Source of the DNA: Motiliproteus sediminis
Lineage (GTDB): Bacteria > Pseudomonadota > Gammaproteobacteria > Pseudomonadales > Balneatricaceae
Length of the DNA: 64,000 nt
Assembly: GCF_017912535.1 (NCBI RefSeq)
Contig: NZ_JAERQK010000012.1
Span: forward strand, 1-64,000
Reading direction: 5' to 3'
Part shown: positions 40,289 through 48,147 of the stretch, piece by piece
Position numbering within the stretch: position 1 is the stretch's first letter
Layout of the letters: every line of letters begins with the position of its first letter
Made by a program: the position numbers and the translations under genes
The notes under the pieces: generated by a model
What the model saw: the letters and a program-made list of their open reading frames with translations, nothing else
Told to the model about the DNA's origin: nothing
The model's database searches: none

Positions 40289-41077
40289 CTAGAGGTTAGG
40301 GTCCGCTGCGACTTCATAGAGAGCCACCAGATACTCGAGCGAATGCAGCAGTTCTTCGCTGGCATCCATCACTACCAGATCGTAGCGCTCGCCCTGAGGC
40401 TGCTCCAGAGCGCTTTCAAACCAGGCCCAGTCCTGATCAATCTGCGCTAACTGCTCGACAATTTCCAGATTATCGAGGCTGTTCTCACGCAGCAGTGCCT
40501 GCGCCTTACGAAACTCCGCGCGGGTATTGCGAATACCGGGGTCTAGGGCCGGGTGCTCGATCCCCCAGCTGCGCATAAGATAAAAAGTCGTCAGCCGCTG
40601 CGACAGCATGCGCTGTCGCCCGGCCACATTCACCAGCGCTCCCAGGCGGGAGTTGGCCGCTTTCTCCAAAATCGTCACCAGACGATTGCACTCGCTTTGC
40701 AACACCCCGCTCATGGCCAGCAGCGCTTTGGCGCGTTGCTTGTCGACCTCACCCGCAGCCAGATGCTGAAAACTGGCCCAGATGGTTTCGATCTGCCCCA
40801 GCTGCTGATGAACCCCCGGCAGCTTATCCACCTGGTAAAGGCGATCAAGCTGTGACTGGAACAGCTCCATGGCATAGCGCAGCTCCGAGCGACTCCGCTC
40901 GTCGGCAACCCCGAGTCCCAACTGGGTATACGACTTAACGATTCGTTGCGTCAACATGCGCTGGCGCCCGGCCTCGTTGATCGCCTCCATCAAGGTATAA
41001 TCCGCACGCACCGGCAGGGCGGCCAACAGCAGCAGGCCAAGCGCGGCCAGGGGCAACAGTATCGGTCTCTTCATCAA
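40289..41077 (-). CDS. Periplasmic PilJ/NarX-type N-terminal sensor domain protein
   Basis: 262 residues with a signal peptide (PLAALGLLLLAALPVRA). It carries two copies of the type-IV-pili methyl-accepting-transducer N-terminal motif: NEAGRQRMLTQRIVKSY near residue 34 and NVAGRQRMLSQRLTTFYL near 150. In PilJ and NarX-like proteins this helical domain senses ligands and is joined to signalling domains; here it stands alone in the periplasm. It is divergent from a secreted protein of unknown family, so the pair may share regulation. Confidence 0.85.
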   Translation of the reverse strand: MMKRPILLPLAALGLLLLAALPVRADYTLMEAINEAGRQRMLTQRIVKSYTQLGLGVADERSRSELRYAMELFQSQLDRLYQVDKLPGVHQQLGQIETIWASFQHLAAGEVDKQRAKALLAMSGVLQSECNRLVTILEKAANSRLGALVNVAGRQRMLSQRLTTFYLMRSWGIEHPALDPGIRNTRAEFRKAQALLRENSLDNLEIVEQLAQIDQDWAWFESALEQPQGERYDLVVMDASEELLHSLEYLVALYEVAADPNL

Positions 41078-41191
41078 GCAGCCAGCAGCAGTAAAATAGT
41101 CATACTAGAAAGTACGCGCGCGCCCTGTCCGTGTAAACACTCCACAGCCAGATTACTCAAGGTCTAGACTAAGCGCTAATACCCCTAACTG

Positions 41192-41220
41192 TTTACAGTG
41201 TATTCGCTGCGCACTATAGT
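41192..41220 (+). promoter_or_regulatory. Sigma-70 promoter of the secreted protein at 41282
   Basis: TTTACA (41192-41197) and TATAGT (41215-41220) with a 17-bp spacer. Transcription would start about 55 bp before the ATG. Confidence 0.7.
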
Positions 41221-41281
41221 TTGAAGCGATAGACATTTATCACTTTTTTGCCTCCGCGTCATATCGGCCGAGTTAGACACC

Positions 41282-42166
41282 ATGGGACAGGTTTCACGCC
41301 TACTGATTACGTTGTTTCTGCTGGGATTTATCAGCCTCAGCCTGCCCGTTAGCGCACTGCAGGCCGCACCCAGTGATTACAGCAATGAAAGTCGCGAGCT
41401 GCTGCAACAAAAGCTCGCACTGATGCAGCGGATGCTGGAAAACTCCGCCAGCGCCCGCCGCATAGATAATGGCGACAGCTCACTGGCGAAAGAGCGGCTG
41501 GCTCACGCCCGTGATCATGTCGCCGTTGCCCAGCAGGCGATGGATGCCCGCCGCTTTGATGCCGTGCGTGAAAAGCTCGAGCAGGCGATGCAGTTCTACT
41601 CCGCTGCTTCCGGCTCTGTCGCTGATGCCATTGACAGGGGCGATGCACAGCGGACCCGCTTTAATGAGTTATCGGTCAGTATCGAATCATTTCGCCTCTA
41701 TGTGCAGCGGGCGATGGTCAAAAGTGAAGATGACAATCCCCTCGACGCAGATCAGCTGAGCAGCCTGCTTCAACTGGCTGGCAACCTTGGCCAACACGAG
41801 AACTACGGCGAAGCCAACGAGGTGCTCAACGAAGCCTACATGCTGACCATTACCGCCGTATCGGCACTCAAGGGCGGCACAACCATCGTCTATAGTCAGG
41901 ACTTCGATACTCCGGAGCAGGAATACCTGTACGAGCTGGAGCGCTACAAGGGTCTGTTGCAACTGTTTGACCTGGTGAGCCCGGACGGTCAATTGCCCGA
42001 CAAATACCAGTGGACCCGGAAGTCCCTGAAGCATAGCGAAGACGCATTCAAGGAAGCCGAAGACCTGGCCGGGCGCGCAGCCTACCCTGATGCCCTGCGC
42101 AGCCTTGAAGTCGCATCGAAGCAGCTGACGCAGGTCCTCCGCCTGCTGGGCCTTCCGCTCTCCTGA
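41282..42166 (+). CDS. Secreted helical protein of an unrecognised family (paralogue of 52930-53988)
   Basis: 294 residues with a signal peptide ending about SALQAA. The mature protein looks all-helical, TPR-like in periodicity. A diagnostic segment is GGTTIVYSQDF then EYLYELERYKGLLQL (about residues 198-230). The same segment (GGDTLVRSLNF, EYDYELERYKSQLLL) occurs in the lipoprotein at 52930-53988, and the two align through their C-termini, so they form one family. Function unknown. It is divergent from a PilJ-type sensor gene and has a good promoter. Confidence 0.8.
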   Translation: MGQVSRLLITLFLLGFISLSLPVSALQAAPSDYSNESRELLQQKLALMQRMLENSASARRIDNGDSSLAKERLAHARDHVAVAQQAMDARRFDAVREKLEQAMQFYSAASGSVADAIDRGDAQRTRFNELSVSIESFRLYVQRAMVKSEDDNPLDADQLSSLLQLAGNLGQHENYGEANEVLNEAYMLTITAVSALKGGTTIVYSQDFDTPEQEYLYELERYKGLLQLFDLVSPDGQLPDKYQWTRKSLKHSEDAFKEAEDLAGRAAYPDALRSLEVASKQLTQVLRLLGLPLS

Positions 42167-42225
42167 CAGACATCACTTTCTGCTAAACTCTGCATTCCGG
42201 CCTCGACTCCTAAGGATATGAATGC

Positions 42226-43356
42226 ATGAGGTTTATTACCGCTGCTGTGGTATTTGTCGCCTTACCCTTGAACCAACAAGCGCTCGCCAGCTGCGCCGAT
42301 GCAGCCGCACCAGGTGTTGACTGGTTCCAGTGCGATCTGAGTAACCGCTCGCTACAGGGTGCAGATCTCAGCCACGCCAACCTCGCCGCAGCCGACCTTC
42401 GCGGCGCAGACCTTCGCAACGTTAACCTCACCAGCGCGACCTTAACCGGCGCCAAGCTGAGCGGTGCTCAACTACAGCAGGGACAGTTCGATCAGGCAGA
42501 TCTGCGATTTGCCGACCTCAGCGAATCGGACCTTCGCGCCACATCGCTTACCGGAGCCAATCTGGCAGAAGCCGATCTGCAACGCGCACGGCTCGATGGC
42601 AGCATACTCGACGAAGCGGTTTTAACCGGCGCCAAACTGAATCATGCCAGCCTGCGCAACAGTTCGATGATGCGGGCCAACTTGGCCACTGCTGACCTCT
42701 CCAATGCCACGTTGGTTGAGGCGAATCTGGAGCAGAGCAATCTGGGCAATGCGATACTGGTCAGCGCCAATTTCGCCCAGGCTAATCTTTCTCAGGCCAA
42801 TCTTGCCTGGGCCAACGCCAACTGGAGTAACTTCTCGTCGGCCAATCTCAGCGGGGCCAACCTCGGCAACGCCAAATTGCAACAAACCATTATTCGCTGG
42901 GCCAACCTGACGTATACCAATCTGGCGGCCGGCCGTTTCGACCAAACCAGCATTACCGGCAGCAACCTGAGCAACAGCAACATGGCAGGCGCCGTGTTCC
43001 ACAACGCCACCCTGCGCTGGGTCGATATGAGCAACAGTAATCTTGAACGGGCGGATCTGCGGACCGTGGATGCGGCCGCCACCCATGTGGTCAAACACAC
43101 CAGCTTCGCCAATAGCAACCTGGCTCAAGCACGCTTGGGAGGAGCGCAGTTGGAAGGAGCAGATTTTCGTGGTGCCCGGTTGAAAGGGGCCGATCTGGAA
43201 GGCTCGGATCTCAGTGGCGCGTTATTTGAAGGCGCTCAGTGGCTGAACGGCAAACGCTGTTTCGGACCATCAATCGGCACCTGCTCGGTCAACCCACCCA
43301 AACCGCAACGGCCGAAGCCATTGGTTATTCCGGTCGCACCCGATCAGCTCCAGTAA
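42226..43356 (+). CDS. Exported pentapeptide-repeat protein
   Basis: 376 residues. After a short signal peptide (cleaved near ALAS) almost the whole chain to about residue 340 is A(D/N)LXX repeats, for example ADLRGADLRNVNLTSATL. These fold as a right-handed square beta-helix. A short cysteine-containing tail (KRCFGPSIGTCSVN) ends in a proline-rich stretch. Most characterised members are cytosolic; a periplasmic or surface one suggests a structural or binding role. Its end overlaps the convergent CopD-like gene by 13 bp. Confidence 0.88.
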   Translation: MRFITAAVVFVALPLNQQALASCADAAAPGVDWFQCDLSNRSLQGADLSHANLAAADLRGADLRNVNLTSATLTGAKLSGAQLQQGQFDQADLRFADLSESDLRATSLTGANLAEADLQRARLDGSILDEAVLTGAKLNHASLRNSSMMRANLATADLSNATLVEANLEQSNLGNAILVSANFAQANLSQANLAWANANWSNFSSANLSGANLGNAKLQQTIIRWANLTYTNLAAGRFDQTSITGSNLSNSNMAGAVFHNATLRWVDMSNSNLERADLRTVDAAATHVVKHTSFANSNLAQARLGGAQLEGADFRGARLKGADLEGSDLSGALFEGAQWLNGKRCFGPSIGTCSVNPPKPQRPKPLVIPVAPDQLQ

Positions 43357-43808
43357 CGCCCCGCCCCCGCGACCACCAGCACCAGCACACCCAGCAGCGT
43401 ATTAAGCTGCACCAGGCGCCGGATCTGTTCCAGCGCGGCCGCGGCCGCAGTCGTTTGCTGTTGAGCGCGGGCACGGATCAAACGCCGATAGGCAACCAGA
43501 CTGATCCAGCCAAAAACAGTAATCATCACCCACCCGACCAGTTGCATCAGGTGCAGGTAAACCGGCGCCGCTGCCATGCCGCCGTATACCCAGAACAGCA
43601 ATGCGTAACCGGTCAACGGTAACAGAATCACGGCAGACCAGACCCAGGGAAAGAAACGCCGCAGCGCTTCCGCCATGAAGGCGAGCCGTTGGGGCGGCTC
43701 CAGTAGCTTGACCGCAGACGGACGGACCACGGTGAGCATTGCCAGCATCCCCCCCACCCAGACAGTTGCTGCCAGCAGGTGAAGGGCTAGAGCGATTGCA
43801 ACAGTCAG
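43344..43808 (-). CDS. CopD-family membrane protein, probable CTG start
   Basis: About 154 residues with four predicted membrane helices, matching CopD-type proteins (LALHLLAATVWVGGMLAMLT, then WVWSAVILLPLTGY). CopD-like proteins take part in copper import or haem-protein assembly. In this frame no ATG, GTG or TTG precedes the first helix; a TGA stop lies just upstream. The best start is CTG 43808. It overlaps the ccmG stop as CTGA and has GGAGG seven bases upstream, so translation would be coupled. Starting at internal ATG 43757 would remove the first helix. The position after ccmG suggests a haem or copper step in cytochrome assembly. Confidence 0.75.
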   Translation of the reverse strand: MTVAIALALHLLAATVWVGGMLAMLTVVRPSAVKLLEPPQRLAFMAEALRRFFPWVWSAVILLPLTGYALLFWVYGGMAAAPVYLHLMQLVGWVMITVFGWISLVAYRRLIRARAQQQTTAAAAALEQIRRLVQLNTLLGVLVLVVAGAGRYWS

Positions 43809-44344
43809 CTTTCTGCCTCCAGCTCACGAATCATCGCGCGCATCTCTTCCCAGGTTTTTATATCGATGGGGCCGGCAAGACGATAACGAATAACGCCTTT
43901 GGCATCGATGATGTAAGTTTCCGGCGCGCCGTAAACTCCCAGATCAAAGCCCAGTTTGCCTTCGTCATCATAGATATTGAACTGGTAAGGATTTTGGTAC
44001 TGGCGCAGCCAGGTCTGCGCTGCGGCGCGATCATCCTTGTAATTAATGCCGTAGATCGGGACCCCGTCACGGCGGGCAATACTCATCAGCTGCGGATGCT
44101 CGACCTTACACGCCGGGCACCAGGTCGCCCAGACGTTGACCAGCGCCGGACGACCGATGAGGTCGTCACGGGTCAACTGACGACCATCATTTTGCAGCGA
44201 TGCCAGCTGAAACTCCGGAAATGGCTTGCCAATCAATGCCGATGGCAACTCACGCGGATCCATCGATAGCCCTTTCCACAGAAACAAGCCCAGCAGTACG
44301 GCCAAGACCACGGGCAGGAACAACAAAATCCGTCTTACGTTCAT
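43805..44344 (-). CDS. ccmG: Cytochrome c maturation thiol-disulfide protein CcmG/DsbE
   Basis: 179 residues: one N-terminal membrane helix (about 6-23) and a periplasmic thioredoxin fold. The redox motif is VWATWCPACKVEHPQL (about residue 72). It reduces the CxxCH cysteines of apocytochromes before haem attachment. It lies 24 bp after ccmF in a ccmI-E-F-G run, and its stop overlaps the downstream CopD-like gene. Confidence 0.95.
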   Translation of the reverse strand: MNVRRILLFLPVVLAVLLGLFLWKGLSMDPRELPSALIGKPFPEFQLASLQNDGRQLTRDDLIGRPALVNVWATWCPACKVEHPQLMSIARRDGVPIYGINYKDDRAAAQTWLRQYQNPYQFNIYDDEGKLGFDLGVYGAPETYIIDAKGVIRYRLAGPIDIKTWEEMRAMIRELEAES

Positions 44345-44368
44345 AAAGCTTTAAAACTCCCGATTACG

Positions 44369-46321
44369 TCAGGCAGTGGCAGCGACTCGCCGCCCCTTTC
44401 GATAGCGCTTATCCATGGCTGCCAGAGTGCCCCCCAGGGCCATGAAGATGCCGCCAAGCCAGATCCAGCGCACAAACGGCTTGTGCTGAATACGGATCGC
44501 CCACGCGCCACCACCCAGCTCTTCGCCCATCGCCACATAGAGGTCGCGGAACAAGCCGGGATCGATCGCTGACTCGGTCATGGGCATACGCTGGACCGTA
44601 TAGATACGTTTCTCAGGGCGCATCTCCCGAACCACACGGCCATCGCGACTAACCTCGATAATCGCCTTGTCGCTGACGAAATTGGGGCCCTGGCGCTCGG
44701 TCAACTCCTTAAAGGTAAAGCGGTAGCCCTCCACCTCTACGGTATCGCCGGGCGCCATGCGCACATCCAGTTCCTGCTTATAGATAGAAACCATGGAGAC
44801 GCCCACAACGGTAATACCCACGCCAATATGGGCCAGCAGCATACCGTAATAGGAGCGACTGAGCCCCTTGAGGGCGGCCAGCTTATCCGTTTTGTTGCTG
44901 ATTTTGTGACGGATATCCTGGATTGATACCAGTACGATCCACATCATCAACGCCACGCCCAGAGAGGCCCAGAACTCGAACTCACCCTCGTACAGCAGTG
45001 GTGCAGCAATACCGATAACAATACTGAGCCCAGCGGCAACCGCCAGTTGACGCAGGATGTACTGGAGGCTGGTATTCTTCCAGCGCGACACCATCCCGAT
45101 GCCCAGAAACAGAGTCAGCAAGCTCATCAACGGCACAAAAAAGGCGTTGAAATAGGGCGGGCCAACGGACAATTTACCCAGATTCAGGGCGTCGACAATC
45201 AGGGGGTAGATAGTACCCAGCAGGACCGTAAAGGCCACCACAGCAAGAATGATATTGTTCACCAACAAAAAGCTTTCTCGCGAGATCAGGCTAAAGCTCG
45301 ATTCCGCTTTTACGCTCGGTGCTTTGATCGCGAACAGCAGCAACGAACCCACCACGGTGATCGCCAGCAACATCAGCACGAAGAAACCGCGGGTCGGGTC
45401 GGTGGCAAAGGCATGCACTGAGGTCAGAACCCCTGAACGTACCAGGAAGGTACCGAGCAAGCTCAGTGAAAACGCGGTAATGGCCAGCAGCAGAGTCCAG
45501 CTTTTGAACACCCCGCGTTTCTCAGACACCGCCAGCGAGTGAACCAGCGCGGTACCCACCAGCCACGGCATGAACGAGGCATTCTCGACCGGATCCCAGA
45601 ACCACCAGCCACCCCAGCCCAGCTCGTAGTATGCCCACCAGCTGCCCAGAGCGATCCCCAAAGTAAGAAAAACCCAGGCGATATTGGTCCAGGGCCGCGA
45701 CCAGCGCGCCCACGCCGCATCCAGACGGCCGCTCAGCAACGCCGCGATAGCAAAGGCAAAAGCGACCGAAAAGCCCACATAACCCATATAGAGCATAGGC
45801 GGATGGACGATCAGGCCAAAGTCCTGCAGCAACGGGTTAAGGTCGCCACCATCGGCCGGAAAATCAGGCAGATAACGCCCAAACGGGTTGGAGGTCGTCA
45901 GCACGAACAGACCAAAGCCGATCAAAATCATCCCCAGTACCGACAGCACCCGGGAGAGCATATCCAGCGGCATCTCTTTGCTGTAACGGGCCACAGCGAA
46001 AGTCCAGGCTCCCAGGGTCCAGATCCACAACAACAGCGACCCTTCGTGGCCGCCCCAAACGGCGCTCATCTTGTACTGAAACGGCAGCAGCGAATTGGAG
46101 TGGTTGGCCACATAGGCCACCGAAAAGTCATCGGTTGCAAAGGCATAGAACAGGCAGGCGAAACTGAGGGTCAAAAACGCGAACACCCCGTTAGCCAAGG
46201 GGCGAGCGTAACTCATCATGGTCAGGTTGTTGGTAGACGCACCAACCAGTGGCACGGCGGCCAGCGCCAGACTTAACGCCAACGCAATGGTCAGCGTCAG
46301 GGTACCAAACTCAGGAATCAT
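44369..46321 (-). CDS. ccmF: Cytochrome c haem lyase subunit CcmF
   Basis: 650 residues with about 15 membrane helices. The tryptophan-rich WWD haem-handling signature WGGWWFWDPVENASFMPW is near residue 235, and the periplasmic histidines of the family are present. It takes haem from CcmE and joins it to apocytochromes. It starts two bases after the ccmE stop. ccmA, B, C, D and H are not next to it. Confidence 0.97.
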   Translation of the reverse strand: MIPEFGTLTLTIALALSLALAAVPLVGASTNNLTMMSYARPLANGVFAFLTLSFACLFYAFATDDFSVAYVANHSNSLLPFQYKMSAVWGGHEGSLLLWIWTLGAWTFAVARYSKEMPLDMLSRVLSVLGMILIGFGLFVLTTSNPFGRYLPDFPADGGDLNPLLQDFGLIVHPPMLYMGYVGFSVAFAFAIAALLSGRLDAAWARWSRPWTNIAWVFLTLGIALGSWWAYYELGWGGWWFWDPVENASFMPWLVGTALVHSLAVSEKRGVFKSWTLLLAITAFSLSLLGTFLVRSGVLTSVHAFATDPTRGFFVLMLLAITVVGSLLLFAIKAPSVKAESSFSLISRESFLLVNNIILAVVAFTVLLGTIYPLIVDALNLGKLSVGPPYFNAFFVPLMSLLTLFLGIGMVSRWKNTSLQYILRQLAVAAGLSIVIGIAAPLLYEGEFEFWASLGVALMMWIVLVSIQDIRHKISNKTDKLAALKGLSRSYYGMLLAHIGVGITVVGVSMVSIYKQELDVRMAPGDTVEVEGYRFTFKELTERQGPNFVSDKAIIEVSRDGRVVREMRPEKRIYTVQRMPMTESAIDPGLFRDLYVAMGEELGGGAWAIRIQHKPFVRWIWLGGIFMALGGTLAAMDKRYRKGRRVAATA

Positions 46322-46323
46322 AC

Positions 46324-46794
46324 TTAGCCCCCGCTCTTGCTGGTCGCGACATCTTTGCCATCGACAGTCTTACCCGCCGCATCCAGTGCCGCCTTCACTT
46401 CAGGCGGCATGTAGTTTTCATCGTGTTTGGCCAGCACTTCAGTAGCACGAAAGACGCCGTCACTATCCATGGCACCCTGCGCGACAATCCCCTGCCCTTC
46501 ACGGAACAGATCCGGCAGGATACCACTGTACGCAACGGTCACCGTTTGCTCGTAGTCAGTCAGGCCGAAGCGAACCTCCAGACTCGAGGAGTCGCGCTTT
46601 ACGCTGCCGTCAACCACCATGCCACCGGCACGAATCCGCTGTCCAACCGGCGCTTCACCGGCAGCGATCTGGGTCGGTGAATAGAACAGGTTGATGTTCT
46701 GGTTCAGCGCGTAGAGGGCAAGGCCAACGGCGATGCTGACCCCCACTACCACAGCCAGCACAAAAGCCATTCGCTTCTTTCGTTTCGGAGTCAT
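46324..46794 (-). CDS. ccmE: Haem chaperone CcmE
   Basis: 156 residues: N-terminal membrane helix ([21 protein letters not shown]) and a periplasmic OB-type barrel. The haem-binding histidine lies in [13 protein letters not shown] (about residue 124). It carries haem from CcmCD to CcmF. It stands between ccmI and ccmF; usually ccmABCD precede it, but none is present here. Confidence 0.96.
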   Translation of the reverse strand: MTPKRKKRMAFVLAVVVGVSIAVGLALYALNQNINLFYSPTQIAAGEAPVGQRIRAGGMVVDGSVKRDSSSLEVRFGLTDYEQTVTVAYSGILPDLFREGQGIVAQGAMDSDGVFRATEVLAKHDENYMPPEVKAALDAAGKTVDGKDVATSKSGG

Positions 46795-46833
46795 TTGAGT
46801 TCCTACCCTAAAAAATCAAAATTCGTGGCGAGG

Positions 46834-48072
46834 TCACTGTACCTGCTGATCAATTAACACGTTGATCAGCTCGCTGTTTTCGTGCACCGCAATCGGACTG
46901 ACCACTCCGGTCAAGTCGCCGGATTTAGTGCCGGGAGTGCCAGAGAAACTGACCGTTGCTTTGATCTGTACCTGGTCCACCGAGGACAGCTTCATCATCG
47001 GCCCCATCGCCATGGCGTCATTAAGCACCACTCGGGTCGGCAGGTCACTCACCCGCAACTTGGCAACTGCCAAAGGCATCCGCGGCCCCTGTACCGCCTG
47101 AGCGTAAACGAACACGGTAGTATCCGGTGCGGCCTTGGCCGCCAGCTCAGGCGCCAGCGCCACCGCTACCGTCAATTCAGCACTCGCCGCCGGCTCCACC
47201 GGCTGTACCTGGTAATCAATACCCTGCTGGCGCAGTTGCTCCTGCGCCTGAGCCACCGCTGACTGCAGGCCTTCGCGGTTAATATTGGGGCGATCACTGC
47301 GGAGCAGGCGCTGCCAGTATTCGATCGCTTCTACGTATTGACCCGATTCGTAAGCTGAAATTCCCAACAGCCCGATGGTACCGGGATCATCCGGATCAAG
47401 CTCCAGAGCGCGCTTGATGATCGCTTCCACTTCAGGGGTCACCCGGTGGCCGGCACCAAAGTAGATCGCTTGCGCCTGCTGGCTGAGAATCTCGGCATGC
47501 TCGCCCACCAGCTCACCGACCCGGGTAAAGGCGTTGAAAGCCTCTTCATAACGGTTGAGGGTCATGTAGGTGCGGCCAAGCGTAAACCAACCCTGCGAAT
47601 TATCCGGATTCTCCTGCAGCCGCGCTTCCAGGTTGGCAATCTGCTGCTCTATACCCTGCATGTCGTGGCCGCTATCGGGATGGCTCGCCTGCTGCTGTTG
47701 CCGTGGCATCGCCAGTTCGGTACTGGCACCCCATTGCAGGTACAGATAAACGGCCAGTACCGGAACCAAGAGGGACAGCCCCACCGGCAGCCAGAGACTG
47801 CGCTCTTCACGCAGCTGGGGCAGGTCACTGTCATCCACCTCCTGGAGCAGGTTCAGTTCCAGTTCGCGCTTGAGCGACTCGAAGTTCTCGTCGTCAAGAT
47901 TGCCCTGCTTGCGCTCCTCTTCAAGTTCACTAAGGCGCTCTTTGAAGATGGCGACATTTTGCGCGTTGCGGTCCAAAGCCTGCGTCTGCTGCCGTTGCTT
48001 CAGCGCCGGCCACCAGATGAACAGAAGCGAGGCCAACGTGATCAGCGCGACCAGAATCCAGAAAAGGGTCAT
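46834..48072 (-). CDS. ccmI: Cytochrome c maturation protein CcmI (apocytochrome chaperone)
   Basis: 412 residues. The N-terminus has two membrane helices (about 2-20 and 96-114) flanking a cytosolic coiled coil (FKERLSELEEERKQGNL). A periplasmic TPR region (about 135-280) and a beta-rich C-terminal domain follow. It binds apocytochrome C-termini and feeds them to the haem lyase. It normally ends the ccm operon after ccmH; here it precedes ccmE. Confidence 0.93.
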   Translation of the reverse strand: MTLFWILVALITLASLLFIWWPALKQRQQTQALDRNAQNVAIFKERLSELEEERKQGNLDDENFESLKRELELNLLQEVDDSDLPQLREERSLWLPVGLSLLVPVLAVYLYLQWGASTELAMPRQQQQASHPDSGHDMQGIEQQIANLEARLQENPDNSQGWFTLGRTYMTLNRYEEAFNAFTRVGELVGEHAEILSQQAQAIYFGAGHRVTPEVEAIIKRALELDPDDPGTIGLLGISAYESGQYVEAIEYWQRLLRSDRPNINREGLQSAVAQAQEQLRQQGIDYQVQPVEPAASAELTVAVALAPELAAKAAPDTTVFVYAQAVQGPRMPLAVAKLRVSDLPTRVVLNDAMAMGPMMKLSSVDQVQIKATVSFSGTPGTKSGDLTGVVSPIAVHENSELINVLIDQQVQ

Positions 48073-48147
48073 AGCGGTCCTAAAGAATCAGAGAATGTCC
48101 CATGCCTTGCGGCCCCGCGCCTTCAGACAAAGGAAAGGTTAAAAAGT

